Part shown: in pieces, positions 11,801 to 22,504 of the stretch
How the letters are laid out: the number at the start of each line of letters is the position of its first letter
Position numbering within the stretch: the first letter of the stretch is position 1
From: Poa pratensis
Lineage: Eukaryota; Streptophyta; Magnoliopsida; Poales; Poaceae
Reading direction: 5' to 3'
NCBI GenBank assembly: GCA_947311845.1
Contig: CAMZMU010000107.1
Span: forward strand, 24,014,999 to 24,078,998
DNA: 64,000 nt
Program-made: the position numbers and the translations under genes
The notes under the pieces: model-generated
Told to the model about the DNA's origin: nothing
Seen by the model: the letters and a program-made list of their open reading frames with translations, nothing else
The model's database searches: none

Positions 11801-14800
11801 GTCTTTCAAATTTACCATTAGGCTTTCCTGTTGAATTATCATATGCTAAACATCTTCAGAAATTTTTGCATGCAAGGTTAACATCTACACAATGTACAGG
11901 AATCTACATCCATGTCAGCATTTTGTGTCCCTTGAAAAATAAATATTAAACCTGAGCAGTCAGTGAACCAGTCAAATGACCAGTACGGTTCAAAATAATA
12001 ATATTATTTAAATACTCCGTCCGTCCCTATTTACATGGCGCACACATATTTGAAGGCTCAGTTTTGACGACGTAGGTTATGTGCTACAAAATTATACTCG
12101 AATAAGTTTCCAGTGGTATAATTTTTCAACATATTTCTTATGTATTATTGGCCAAAGTTAAATTACAGAAAACAAGAGTGCCATGTAAATAGGGACAACT
12201 GGAGTATTTATATGTAAATTTTGTATGTGCTATTGTTTGGTTTGTTTACAACTATTGCCCTTTCATAACTAAGAAAGGTTTTCTAAGCAAACAAGACCAT
12301 ACAAGGATCTTGATCCAGCTTTGATAATTATGTCCTGAAAAATTACACCCCAAGTAGAAATAAACATACCTTAACTAAGAGATCATGGCTTCTGAGAAGA
12401 AAGAAGTACGGAAAATAATAAGCTTATAAGCTTCAGTTAGCCAGCAGATAGAATGCATCTTCATAGAGGTTTACTTTTCTTTGTACCCACCAGCTTTGAA
12501 ATGCCTAAGAGTCTTCATCAAGGCAGTCGAGAATTGTAGATACCTTTCTCCGACTTGCAGAACAATTGTGTGCAAACCCAAAGAATATGGAGGCTTAGGG
12601 ATTCTTAACCTCTCCAAGGTCGCGGCGGCCCTTTACTTGTGGTGGCTTTGGTTTGAGTAGAATGAGGACCCCAAGCCATGGGTGGGGCTTGGGAACCCTT
12701 GTATCCAAAGTGATAATGATCTTTTTGCGGTGGCCACCTTGGTTACTATTGGAAATGGGGAGAAGGCACTATTTTGGGAGTCGGCTTGGCTCCATGGGAG
12801 GAGACCAAAAGATATTGCGCCTCTTGTTTTTGATCTTTCAAAGAAAAGGAAGTCTTCGGTGCGGAAAGCTTTGGACAATGACTTTTGGGTCTCACAAGTC
12901 AACACCCAAGAGGGCCTCTCATTCTACAACATTGCGCAATTTGCCAAGCTTTGGGAGATGATTGATGGCGTCCAACTCCACAATAATGTTCGGGACACGA
13001 TCTCTTGGAAGCTCACAAGCAATGGATGCTATTCCTCGTCCTCCGCCTACAAGATGCAATTCTTGGGTCACATCACTTTTATGATGCCTTTACTTTGGAA
13101 ACCGTGGGCTCCTCCTAAGTGTAATTTTTTTGCGTGGTTGGTCCTCCAAAATCGTGTGTGGACGGCGGATAGTCTTAAGCGTAGAGGATGGCAAAATTGC
13201 AGGCTTTGCAAGCTTTGCGATCAAGTTCAAGAGTCAGCCGCCCACCTGATCTTCAAGTGTGGACTGTGGACGCATATGGGGTTCTTTAAGAGTTGGCTAG
13301 GGCTTCATGATATTGTGCCGGGAGATTGGCTAGCTTTCCACACCGTCAAGGAATGGTGGACCGAAATGGTTATCAAGAGAAGCCCGCATAGAAAGGCTAT
13401 GGCCTCGCTTGTCATGCTTGTTGCTTGGGAGATACGGAAGGAGAGGAATGCTCGCGTCTTCAGAAATCAATCTTCAACCTCCACCATGCTCATTGCGAAG
13501 ATAAAGGAAGAAGTGGCACTTTGCTGCTTTACCGGAGCTAAAAAGCTTGAGTAATGTGATGCCGCGAGAGTAGTTGTTTATTTTTTGGGTGTACTTTCGC
13601 ATACCCTGGCTTGTAAGACCTCTGTTAAACACACTTCTTAAATGAAAATGACAAATCTTTTGCCTTTTTTTTAATAAATTTGATCCTTTTCTGGACCTAG
13701 TAAACCGCCCATAGAAGTTACTGAGAACAGATTTGCTATATCAGTTGCCTGGTTTTGGGACCATCTTCCAGTCGATTTATTTCTGGCCGATAGAAAGATA
13801 CAGAGAGAGGCTGACGAGTGAGAGGGACACCACTGGGTGCCGACAGTATCGGAGAGCTCCGAGGCGAAGATGGCGCCGCGTGCAAAGTGAGGCATCGGCA
13901 GGTCTCGGACAGGAACTCGCTGGAGACAGGGACGGCACTGCGAGCTGGAGCGAGCTGCGCCGTCGCCTGTGGAGGCGAGGAAGAGGGTTAACAGGTGTGG
14001 GTGGGGGGACTTTTAGCTCTGACCGGCGCTTGGATTAGATGGACCGGGTAGTTGAAGATGACTGGTGAACCATTGGATAGTGATCTAATGGCCCAGGAAA
14101 AAGTGAGTGAGAATTTTAAAAAATCCAGTCACCTGTGAGAATTGCAGTTTGCGTGCAGTCTAAGTTGTCTTCACAAGTCACCGTGTTATTTCTTGTAACC
14201 TCCTGCCTAGCCGCCACCAACCTGAAAGTAGAGAACAAAAGGTATCACTATCATGTGATTTGAGGCTTCCAAAGCATGATACAGTTCATATCTCCCTGCC
14301 AGTTTTTCCCTTTCAGTAGGCCTCCTGAGGTTTTTCTGTCCACCACCACCCCCCCCCCCTTGTCATTATCATTCAGCGGGACATTTTCTCTAGTTAGAAA
14401 AGCTATTCCGCTCCTGCGGATCACCTTGTTTGTCACTCTTCCCAGCCACCAAGCACATACTGATGTAATTATTCTGTCGCTCATCTCATGTTTAACATCC
14501 AGACGGGTGTGAAACTTTTAATTGTTTGGTTATATATAAGGCAGTCCCTGTGGGCATGGTTTTAAAGGCGTCCGTCCAGGCGTCTAAGGCGTCCGCCTAG
14601 GCGTCAAGGCGCCCCCCCTCCCTTGGAAAAACGACCGCCTTAGCCGCCTAGGCGCCAAGGCGCCCCCACTTTGCCTTAGGACGCCTTGACGCCTTAAAAA
14701 CCATGCCTGTGGGCTTGGCCATTGTGCACTTTTGAGCCCCAGTTTTCTCCTTTCTGCATCTGTTTTTACTCTGATCTGCTTTGACACCTGCAAGTAGGCC

Positions 14801-15533
14801 AAAGGGGCTGTTGCCACGGCAAAACACCTAGGCGGGCTTAGGTGCCACTTAAGCGACCAAGGTGCTAGGCACTGGTAAAATGTCTGCTTAGCACCTACTC
14901 CCTCCGTTTTTTAATAATAGGATGTTTTAGCTTTTGTCCACATTCACATGCACACAAATGTATGTAGACACATTTTAGTTTATATGTTCACTCATTTTAG
15001 TGTGCATGTAGACAACATGTGTACCACTTAAAACATCTTATATTAAAAAACGGTGGGAGTAGCTCCTTTTTGAACCTTAGTGTAGGCTATACTACAATCA
15101 CTTCTGTCAAGAGTCAGTACGACCTTAAGAAGCTGCTCCTTTTTGTGCATCATCTACCTTCCGAAAATTTGATCTGCTGTATATGTGTGATCTAATGGTT
15201 TGTCCTGTTTGCAGGGAGCACTTGCTCTTGCTGGTATGCCTGATGCACAATCAAAACCTGTGCTAGTATGTTCATTAAATGACAACACTGCCCGCCTCTA
15301 CGATCTGCCATCGTAAGAAAACTTACCATACTGAGGTCATTTCTGTATGTCTTACTTGTGATTTTTTCTGAAGGGGCTCTTGTTTGTTTTATAGGTTCAG
15401 TGATAGGGGCAGGATATACGCCAAGCAGGAAATTAGAGCAATACAAACTGGCCCTGGTGGTTTATTTTTTACTGGGGATGGAACTGGTGAACTAAAGGTT
15501 TGGCAATGGGTTATTGATGCCTCCCAAACCTGA
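8892..15533 (+). CDS. CCCH zinc-finger / WD40-repeat protein (ZFWD family), nine exons
   Basis: Exons by GT-AG sites: 8892-9347, 9435-9529, 9628-9715, 9807-9908, 10017-10163, 11294-11413, 11527-11586, 15215-15312, 15395-15533 (TGA); 434 codons. Two CCCH fingers are visible: C35-X7-C43-X4-C48-X3-H52 and C114-X8-C123-X5-C129-X3-H133, with a Gly-rich linker between. WD40 blades follow from about residue 146 (LQGHEK, LEGHQLAVVSLMVGG, LYSGSMDKTIRVWDLAT, LSDHTSVVMSLLCWDQFLLS, TGDGTGELKVWQW). The start codon begins MDLEADGRFGN. Proteins of this plant family pair RNA-binding-type fingers with a beta-propeller; their precise role is not settled. Oddity: residues 170-191 read out of the family frame because exon 2 lacks one base (GGAGTAAGGATGG where the family frame needs GGAAGTAAG) and exon 3 has one G too many; the two shifts cancel and no stop appears. 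Confidence 0.9.
10844..11105. mobile_element. MITE in intron 5 of the CCCH-WD40 gene
   Basis: The left end GGGACTGTTGGTTGAAAGC and the right end (reverse complement GGGTTTGTTTGATTCC) form imperfect terminal inverted repeats of the GGGxxTGTTTGG kind seen in Tourist/hAT-like grass MITEs. CACACTTTGCCA-like inner blocks are also inverted. The flanking duplication is unclear (ATA/TTA). Confidence 0.5.
12015..12204. mobile_element. Stowaway MITE in intron 7
   Basis: TA target dinucleotides at 12013-12014 and 12205-12206 bracket a 190-bp element starting CTCCGTCCGTCCCTATTTAC. Its end carries the inverted counterpart GTAAATAGGGACAACTGGAG. Confidence 0.85.
12490..13660 (+). mobile_element. LINE 3' fragment inside intron 7 (reverse-transcriptase C-terminus and zf-RVT)
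   Basis: Translation starting near 12,560 gives CKPKEYGGLGILNLSKVAAA, the segment that follows the reverse-transcriptase core in plant L1-type LINEs. An open frame at 12682-13554 (290 codons) then carries the zinc-binding RVT domain: WAPPKCNFFAWLVLQNRVWT, a C-X2-C pair (CRLCKLCDQ) and AAHLIFKC, ending KERNARVFR. One in-frame stop (GAGTAG, about 12655-12660) separates the two parts. The fragment runs in the same direction as the host gene and lies wholly within the 3.6-kb intron. I found no clear target duplication. Confidence 0.8.
14555..14705. mobile_element. hAT-type MITE in intron 7 with 8-bp TSD
   Basis: The ends CATGGTTTTAAAGGCGTC and GACGCCTTAAAAACCATG are inverted repeats. The flanks CCTGTGGG at 14547-14554 and 14706-14713 are a perfect 8-bp duplication, as expected for hAT elements. 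The interior repeats GGCG/CGCC words such as GCCTAGGCG. Similar TAGGCGGGC words persist at 14,830-14,870, perhaps an older copy. Confidence 0.75.
14898..15059. mobile_element. Stowaway MITE in intron 7, close to exon 8
   Basis: TA dinucleotides (14896-14897 and 15060-15061) bracket CTCCCTCCGTTTTTTAATAA ... TTAAAAAACGGTGGGAG, the classic Stowaway termini. The element lies about 155 bp upstream of the exon 8 acceptor. Confidence 0.9.
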
Positions 15534-15948
15534 TGAGTAGTGTATTCTTAGATTAGTTTCCCGTTGTATGTTATGAGGGATTCTCAAAGATACGTATAAT
15601 GAGTTGAGGTGTGGTTTGATGGCCAGTTCATTTTTCGGTTATATCCTAAATTTATTGTCCAAGGATATGAGATTCAGCTGGACTTGGCTCGCAGTTAGAA
15701 TACATGCAGAGGCTATGTAGTATCAGTATGGACGCTTGTGTTGTCCTGGGAGGGAATAATTCCTTGTAATTTGTAAAGCACCGGAACCAAGAAGTGTCTG
15801 AGAACTTCTCTCCGATCTGCTGATAGCTTCAAAGGATGCATTAATACAAAGATTTTGTTCTGCCACATTTGTGTTTGGCCACAAAGATTTCTGACCTTTT
15901 GATGGCATGATCCTACGTGAGAGTCAACATTGGAGCTTACAGGAAGAA
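15534..15948 (+). other. 3' untranslated region and downstream sequence of the CCCH-WD40 gene
   Basis: Sequence after the TGA is AT-rich with several T-rich patches. No other feature is recognisable. Confidence 0.4.
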
Positions 15949-16070
15949 AAATAAATCACTTTGGATTTGGTTAATTTCAGTTTTGGATGCAGAATCGGCT
16001 TACCTGTAAAAAATAAATCACTTCGGACTAGGTTAATTTCAGTTTTGGATGCAGAATCACCTTGCCTCGA
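15949..16070. repeat. 62-bp tandem duplication
   Basis: AAAATAAATCACT...GGTTAATTTCAGTTTTGG..ATGCAGAATC occurs at 15949-16010 and again from 16011, with a handful of differences. Confidence 0.8.
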
Positions 16071-16099
16071 AGCCAGTCTCTGGCGTAGGCTACTCAGCT

Positions 16100-16570
16100 T
16101 CAGGCAATCAGGCTTCAGCAAGCTTAGCAGAAGTCGAATGCAGCATTGCTCAACTTTGCTTCTCTGCCGGCAAGCCTACATGGTTTTCGCGGCATACAAA
16201 TGCAACCTGAAAATAGAGCAAAGCTTGTGTACCGACGATTGTATTTCAAGTGTAGATACTCGGTGCATTTGGAATATTATTAAGGACCGGTTAGGTTTGC
16301 AAACCCTTCATCTTTTCAGTCAAGGAGTGGTGGATGCGGCTCTCATCTACGCCCGGTTTGCAGAAGAAAAGCTATGTGTCTCTTTTGTCGTGCTCACTTC
16401 CTCGACAATCCCTGCCGGAATGAAAAGAATGTGAGGGTCTTTCGCGATAGTCCGCCTCACTGTCTCTCGCCGTCGTCTATCTTGGCCCGTTTTCCGTTTT
16501 TGAACTCGTGCGAATTTTCGTCTTAACTAATAAGATGTGGCAAACATTTTGAAACATTTTGCCTCCATTT
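16100..16570 (+). pseudogene. Possible LINE 3'-end remnant
   Basis: Near 16,425 the frame reads RNVRVFRD, similar to the (K)ERNARVFR motif at the C-terminus of plant LINE ORF2. The rest is broken and unrecognised. Contig 2 of the assembly begins inside this fragment. Confidence 0.3.
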
Positions 16571-17647
16571 AGAAAAAGAAGATTCTAAGAAAGGCTCGCT
16601 TCTCGCCGGTTCGCCTGCCCATGTTCATACTATGTCACTGGGTGGAAAGTATTGCTACTATTGAAGAGTTTTTCTGGAGAAACCGCAGGAGATCTGCTAC
16701 TCATTGCTATTGAAGAGTTTGGAAAGGAACTGAAAACGATAAGAACATGCGGCCTCGATCATTTCGCAATGATACCATCCACGCATGTGGTGTCACATCA
16801 TGTGTCCCAATTCCTCCCGGCACGAACAAGTGGCAGGAATCGCCACCAACGACTACTCATGGGCCATGGCTGATGGCTCTCTCTCACTATCGCCAGTCTA
16901 AACTATACTAGCTTGAAGATTGGTTTGTGGCATTGGCGTTGCTGGGCCTGGAACAGTAAGAACTAAGAACACGAGATGACAACCATCTTTTCGAGTGGCG
17001 ATGTACATTTTTTCCCAAGGAAACAGATATGTATCCAATGCCCGGACTATTGTCAACTTCAGTCTTCAGTTTTAAAACTATACTTTCGGGATTCTCTCTG
17101 TTTCTTTGTGCAATTTCCCTATCCACGAGGACGATCTCTGGAAAGAGATGGTAAAAACGAGGGAATATCCTTTGGTACATTCCTCGCGCTAGTGCAGTGG
17201 TAGCAGGCTAGCAGCCATCACTTTTATCGAGAACCGTTAGCCATGTGCAAGATGCTAGAACGACAGCGCTTACGTGGCTCCAGCAATTCGTTACTAAAAG
17301 CTCTTTACTATTGTGACGAAAGTAATCTGCCAGTTAAACTAACCCTTCAATTTGTGGGTGTAGAGGGATTAGCTACGAATTGCTTTCTTGTGTAGGTCAG
17401 TCCATCTGGAACACCAGCAATTTGTGGTCCATCTGGAACACCTGTGTCAAGTGTATGCTGTTGAATAGGTTTGGGGATAAGACGAACGACAAAAAAAAGA
17501 CATTTATTTTCTCTCTTAACTTTGGCAGAGTTTATGAATTTGACCCTTTACATTCAACTCACTTATGACATATTTATACTCCGACTCTAATAAAAATAGT
17601 TCTCCCTTTGTCACTAATTTAGTGTAAAGTTGTACTAAATCCGCGAC
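16571..17647. other. No recognisable gene
   Basis: Mixed-composition sequence without a convincing open frame. It is repeated at about 33,390-34,480 with several one-base deletions. Confidence 0.4.
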
Positions 17648-17709
17648 ACTTATTATTAATCCGCTCGAGGGGCCTTGCTCCCCGTTTCGAAAAAAACTTA
17701 TTATTAATC
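17648..17709 (+). mobile_element. Tail-only micro-retroinsertion 1 (34 bp, 14-bp TSD)
   Basis: ACTTATTATTAATC at 17648-17661 is repeated perfectly at 17696-17709. Between them lie 34 bp ending CGTTTCGAAAAA, like the extreme 3' end of a grass LINE. The insertion sits in a decayed Stowaway (CTCCCTTTGTCACTAA ... GAGGGAGTA). Confidence 0.75.
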
Positions 17710-18165
17710 AGAGGGAGTAGTATAATCAGTGGCCTGACGGTGGTTTCACATAAGCCAGCCTTGTTATGAAAAAAAAAATCATAATAGATATATACAAATA
17801 ACTATAACATAAGAACATTCCATATAGTCATTTGTTTGCGAAATCCATAAACTTCTGAACATGGTAGCACGGAATAATAGGGGAATTAAAGTGATTTTCT
17901 TACATTACTTATGAGTTTCTCAAATTCCTTGTTTTTTTCTACTAGCAATTCAGATTTTTTTAAACCCTTTTTTTTTGTATGGTACATACATACACGTTTT
18001 TCCTCTACATCTTTTGATTTTGATTCTATCTACTTTTCAATTTATGTAGAAGCTAGATTTCTATATGTATATTTTTGCTCAGCTTAGACACAAAAATAAA
18101 CCCAGCCCACGTTTAAAGGACATTCTTCTTTGATAAGTCTTTTGTCGCACCATGTACGACATGCG

Positions 18166-18203
18166 AAGTCCCACGAGTTCATTAAAAAAAAAGTCCCACG
18201 AGT
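18166..18203 (+). mobile_element. Tail-only micro-retroinsertion 2 (12 bp, 13-bp TSD)
   Basis: AAGTCCCACGAGT at 18166-18178 and 18191-18203 flanks TCATTAAAAAAA, essentially an A tail. Confidence 0.7.
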
Positions 18204-18754
18204 CTACTTAGCGTATAAAGCAAATTTAATCTACGATGTGTTACACGAAGTTCTTATTAATGGAAGCTGAGAAAAAACTATGCTTACTCAAATATGATTT
18301 TTATCATCAATTTGTCGGCTGATTTGTTCTGTGAGCGCTCCTTTGATTTGTAAGATAAGGAAAGTGCAGGAATAGGAAAGTCATAGGATTGGTATGACAT
18401 GTATAATTGAATCCTATGGGAAGAGAAAGTTTCTTTGATTGTGGTGAAAGAATTTTTCCGTGAGATTAGACCTCATGTTATTTTCCTATTAAGTTTTGAC
18501 TATAAGATTCCTATGAGAATTTTTCTTAGAGCTAATAACACTGGACATACATAAACTTGTCCAGCATGTGCAAACTCATACAACAACTTGTAACTTGGGG
18601 TGGAATGGTACACTAACTTGTCATCCGGTGCAATTTGGTCCAAAATCGTCCTGAGAGCGACACGTGGCATTGGTATTTTTATAGAAAAACGCTTCACTTA
18701 TCCCTATCGTAATATGTGCCCTTCCGTTGATCCATCGATCTCGCCGACTGAGCA

Positions 18755-18845
18755 ACCAGGCGAGAAGAAACGACGGCCGAGCACGAGAGCTTCGCTCCTC
18801 TACGCGCACTGCTCCGTGCTCGGCCGTCGTTTCTTCTCGCCTGGT
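18755..18845. repeat. Perfect 31-bp inverted repeat inside the Pack-MULE
   Basis: The arms 18755-18785 (ACCAGGCGAGAAGAAACGAC...) and 18815-18845 are exact reverse complements, with a 29-nt loop. The right arm runs directly into the captured homeobox piece. Transcription would give a 31-bp duplex stem. Confidence 0.9.
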
Positions 18846-18900
18846 CGCCATCTGGTTCAAGAACCACCGCCCAAGCTGGAAAACCAAGCGGGTCGAGCTG
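18844..18900 (+). pseudogene. Captured homeobox fragment (HD-Zip I-like helix 3)
   Basis: The frame reads VAIWFKNHRPSWKTKRVEL. It matches the homeodomain recognition helix and start of the zipper in HD-Zip I proteins (VAVWFQNRRARWKTKQLE), keeping W-F-x-N-x-R-x-x-W-K-T-K. The invariant Gln of WFQN is changed to Lys. Only this exon piece is present. Confidence 0.65.
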
Positions 18901-19331
18901 ACCAGTGACGACGGCATCGCCGTCGCGCACGGCGCCGAATCGCAGAAGCTCGTCTCAAGCTCCAACGGCGCGTACGCACGCCCCTGTAGATCGCCTCAAG
19001 ACGGCCCGTCGGCATGCACATGGCCACGGGGATTCCCTGAACTAACAACCACCAATCCAACAGATAGTAATTTGACAAGCTAACTAATCGAAGTTGTAGA
19101 ACCTACTAATGGAAGCTGCAGACCATAGTAACTGAAATTATTTTGCAGAATGTATACTAGTTAATTCGAGCTAGAGGCAGAGCAGCTGCAGGGGGAGTTA
19201 ATCGAAGCTGCATCTCACGGATTGGACAGCCAAACCACGATCCTGGTGGCATTATATGGATGAGAAGGAGCGGAGGGGCTGCTCGGCGGGAGGCCAGGCG
19301 GCTTATCGCCGTGGAAGGTGCCACTCATCGT

Positions 19332-19430
19332 CGCCGGCGCCACGCCTTCTCTGCCAGGCTTGGGGTAGCCTTGACGCGTTTGTCGGCCGCCTTTACGTCG
19401 CCTTCGAGGAGCACGGCGCCAATCCCTTGC
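19332..19430 (+). pseudogene. Captured ALOG-domain fragment (LSH/G1-like)
   Basis: The frame reads [19 protein letters not shown] followed by FEEHGANP. The ALOG domain of LSH/G1 proteins has (L)[22 protein letters not shown] at this point. The conserved zinc-ribbon cysteines that precede it are not intact. The frame ends at a stop after 'RRPTLAP'. Confidence 0.7.
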
Positions 19431-20077
19431 GCCGTCCGACTCTAGCTCCGTGATGTGAGGGACAGCCAGGACAATTTCGGCGGCAGTCGCAAATGCGCAG
19501 CGACTGTCGACATATTTCTTGAGCAGGCCATGATGTTCAACAGCCGCTCATGGCTGCTGCTCTATGGCGACGGCCACACGATGGTTGGCTCAGTCGGCGA
19601 GATCAATTGGGGATTAGTGCAAGGACACGAGGGTGATAGGGATATAAATAAAGGGGGTTTTCTATAAAAATACCAATGCCACGTGTCGCTCTCAGGACGA
19701 TTTTGGACCAAATTGCACCGGATGACAAGTTAGTGTACCATTCCACCCCAATTTACAAGTTGTTGTATGAGTTTGCACATGCTGGACAAGTTTATGTATG
19801 TACAGTGTTATTAGCTCTTTTTCTTATGGGATATGATTCTATGAATCAAACGGCTTCGAAGGAAAAATTCACATAAGATTTTAATCCTACACAAATCTTT
19901 TGATAATACTATGAATCAAAGGAGCCCTAAATATTGTTAGCTTTTGTACCAATGATAGTGCATGCTTGCCGCTTATGCCATTCCTCTGGAAAATCTGAAC
20001 ATATATTGTTTGTTCTCTAGAACTACATTATTGTATATTTGTATTGTTTGTAAAATACAATTTTGGTGGATGCATAT

Positions 20078-20123
20078 TTTTATGCTTGACTTTTTTTTTT
20101 TGAGGACTTTTATGCTTGACTTT
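20078..20123 (-). mobile_element. Tail-only micro-retroinsertion 3 (14 bp, 16-bp TSD)
   Basis: TTTTATGCTTGACTTT at 20078-20093 and 20108-20123 flanks a short poly-T plus GAGGAC, that is, an A tail on the minus strand. A further candidate with an imperfect duplication (CGTACTAGTAG / CGTACTAATAG) lies at about 20193-20236. Confidence 0.65.
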
Positions 20124-20326
20124 ATGTCCACATGGCACCAATTTTATGCTTCAGTCGCTGTTCCAACTAAGACCACATGTAATTATAACCGTACTAGTAG
20201 TAAGTCCTTTTTTTTTTGGCAAACGTACTAATAGTCTAATAGCCACTGGCATAATCGATCACAATCCGCAAGTGTCCTTGAGATATTTGTAGAATGGTGG
20301 GGCACTGTGAAAAAAGGCATCCACCA

Positions 20327-20419
20327 CTTTTTTTTTTTGACTTGGGACACTGACATTACATAAAACCTGAACGGTAGAATCACCGTACAAAGCCCTGCTT
20401 ACAACATCAGGGACAAGAT
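20327..20419 (-). mobile_element. Short LINE/retroposon 3' tail, minus strand
   Basis: A poly-T of about 11 begins at 20328, followed by about 80 bp (GACTTGGGACACTGACATT...). The near-duplicated ATCCACCAC / ATCCACCCAC on the two sides may be a target duplication. The piece looks like a severely 5'-truncated retroposon. Confidence 0.5.
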
Positions 20420-22139
20420 CCACCCACATTTGCTAGCGACTGCGATAAATAAAATAAGAAGAGGATGTTGACTGTTCGATCGTTCTCCACGGCCGAAAGC
20501 CGACGAGACAAAAGGGCATCTAGGATATTCTCCGGTTTATTCCGTAACACTGACAGAGGACAGTCAGCACTGGGTTTCAATCAAAAAGTACGGGGGCGTG
20601 AGAAGGACTGAAAGACAATTGGATTTTGAAAGAAGGCGCGAAGATATAAGAAATGATGGAGACAATTATAGTAGCAGCAACGCCCGTTATATCGCCAAAT
20701 AATACAATCGTCTTAAGAGGATAACAAACAAAAACATACAAACGTCATATTGTATGATGTGTCGCAAAAAAAAAATCGTAAAAATATATACCAATATAAA
20801 AGCAAATTGTGTCACCCGATGACCTAATTGACTCAGACCATCTTAAAAGGATTGATCTAATGAATGATAAAGTATATAGTATGTCGGAACGTTGCACTTG
20901 CACACCTTACGATCACTATCGCACTATTTATCCCCAAAATTACAGAACAAAATTATGATGTGTTTAATTCAGATGAAGTGAGCCCATCTCACTTGGTTAG
21001 GAAAGTGGATATACAACCCATCCACCCAGATTCAAGTCCTCACAAACACAGATTTGGGTTCTTATTTTTTTAAATGTGTTTAATTCTGCAATTTTATTAA
21101 AAAACTATTAATTGCACGCACAGGGTTGTCAGCGTTACCTAAATATAAAGTAGTTTAAGTATGCAATGCTTTAGCATCCAAAAAAATGGTATTTTCGAAA
21201 TGAGATAGAAACACTTAAAGGGAATTCTAGTGGTCCACTCAAAACCTCACTGGACAACACACAAAAACTCAACCGCGCAAAAGCATGTGCACACAAGAAA
21301 AAATACCCAAACTTAACCGCATACACATGCAACACGCCTAACTCAATGTCTCAGTGGCATACATCCATATCATGTGCACATACTAGCTAGGCTCGAGCAT
21401 GTTACAAGCTTAATTTTTGTTTGGTTTTTATCTGATTAATCTAGAACTCATTTTTAAAACAACGCGCTCCCTCGTTGAGTTTCAATTAAAGACACCCTTG
21501 GTTTTACACAGCCAAAAGATAAAACACAAGAAACACAAAACGCAATAGAACCAATATTATCAGAACTTACCGACAACCTGAGGGCAAGCCATAACGAAAG
21601 CTCACACTGGTGCAACAAAACATAACTAAAGATCAAACTTGACTTCAAACTTATAGACATTTTGAGGACACCATATACACACACGAGATACCCCTGAATG
21701 AACATAACCAAATACTTTCAATTCGTCAGCCTTACAACTGTTGGAGCCCAACCATGTGAATTTGAGAAGATCTCGCGCATGCAACTTGATCTTCTCGACA
21801 CCCTCTTGAAGACTTTTTTGACCTTAGGTTTCCTACAACATCGCCCAACAATTAAGCATATTAATCTGGAACACTAGTTAGTTAATTAAATGGACTGAGT
21901 CGATTTGCATCTACTGTTTGGAAAAAAAAACCTAGATCATTCGATCAGCAACCCATTTACCGGAGAGAAAAACTAGGGGCAGTGAGGCGAGAGGCGCTTT
22001 TGTCCACAGCCACGGCCATACCATGCCAAAACGGGGCCTTGGGCCGTGCCGATCGAATCCGCCACGTCCGCATCCGCGACCACGAGAGCGACCGCCGGGA
22101 GCCAAAGCGCTCGTGTCCCGGCCACATCCCCGGCGAGAA
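20420..22139 (+). promoter_or_regulatory. Upstream region of the SPX-MFS gene; two PHR-site-like motifs
   Basis: No gene is visible. GGATATTC (20523-20530) and GGATATAC (21007-21014) fit the P1BS consensus GNATATNC, which PHR-type phosphate-response factors bind. They lie 1.2-1.7 kb upstream of the presumed start site, and such 8-mers occur by chance, so a role is only a suggestion. Confidence 0.3.
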
Positions 22140-22240
22140 CCCCCCCCCCCCCCCCCCCCCCCCTCCTCCTCCGGCCTCCTTCCTCCCTTCGCCCGTCGCC
22201 GCTATATAAGTACCTCTCTCGCACCTCCCAAGCCGACCAC
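22140..22240 (+). promoter_or_regulatory. Core promoter of SPX-MFS (copy 1): poly-C tract and TATA box
   Basis: An unbroken run of 24 C (22140-22163) is followed by CTCCTCCTCC and a consensus TATA box TATATAAG at 22203-22210. The start of transcription is expected about 25-35 bp downstream (about 22,235-22,245). The second copy has 26 C (38951-38976) and TATATAAG at 39010-39017. Confidence 0.7.
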
Positions 22241-22504
22241 AGATACAGCCGAACCTAGCCACCGCATTCGCAGATACTAGGCACAGACACGCGTACGCCA
22301 TTGCCATTGCACCTCCCTCTTCCAGATTCCAGCCGCTTCGTCTCCTCGCGCCTGGTGCCTCCTTCCGCAAGGGTTTGCTGTGTATGTATGTGTTTTACGG
22401 CGCGTATCTGTTTCCTTTTTTTTGGTTTTGATTTTTGTTTGTGGAAGCTGTGTTCTGAATGCGTGATTGATTTTGTTGGTGCGAGCAGGCACGATCGGTG
22501 CGTC

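Larger units (their letters stand above)
18529..19817. mobile_element. Pack-MULE: Mutator-like element with ~160-bp TIRs and 9-bp TSD
   Basis: The 9-bp duplication TTTTTCTTA (18520-18528 and 19818-19826) and terminal inverted repeats of about 160 bp (18529-18690 and 19657-19817, starting GAGCTAATAACACTGGACA) identify the Mutator superfamily. There is no transposase. The interior carries pieces of at least two host transcription-factor genes: a homeobox helix 3 at 18844-18900 and an ALOG-domain piece at about 19332-19430. It also holds a perfect 31-bp inverted repeat. The internal frames are broken, so a functional chimeric protein is unlikely, but transcripts are possible. The same element appears at 35349-36633 in the duplicated copy. 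Confidence 0.88.
18334..19927. mobile_element. Tourist-type MITE interrupted by the Mutator-like element
   Basis: The left end GCGCTCCTTTGATTTG and the right end CAAAGGAGCCC|TAA are inverted relatives. The two halves (18334-18528 and 19818-19927) share AATCCTA/TAGGATT-type words with the intact MITE at 60,878-61,204. The left boundary is approximate. Confidence 0.55.

Noticed and set aside
8892..15533. Calling the CCCH-WD40 gene a pseudogene
   Set aside because: Every splice site is good and the frame stays open to the end; the two one-base shifts cancel and may be sequence errors.
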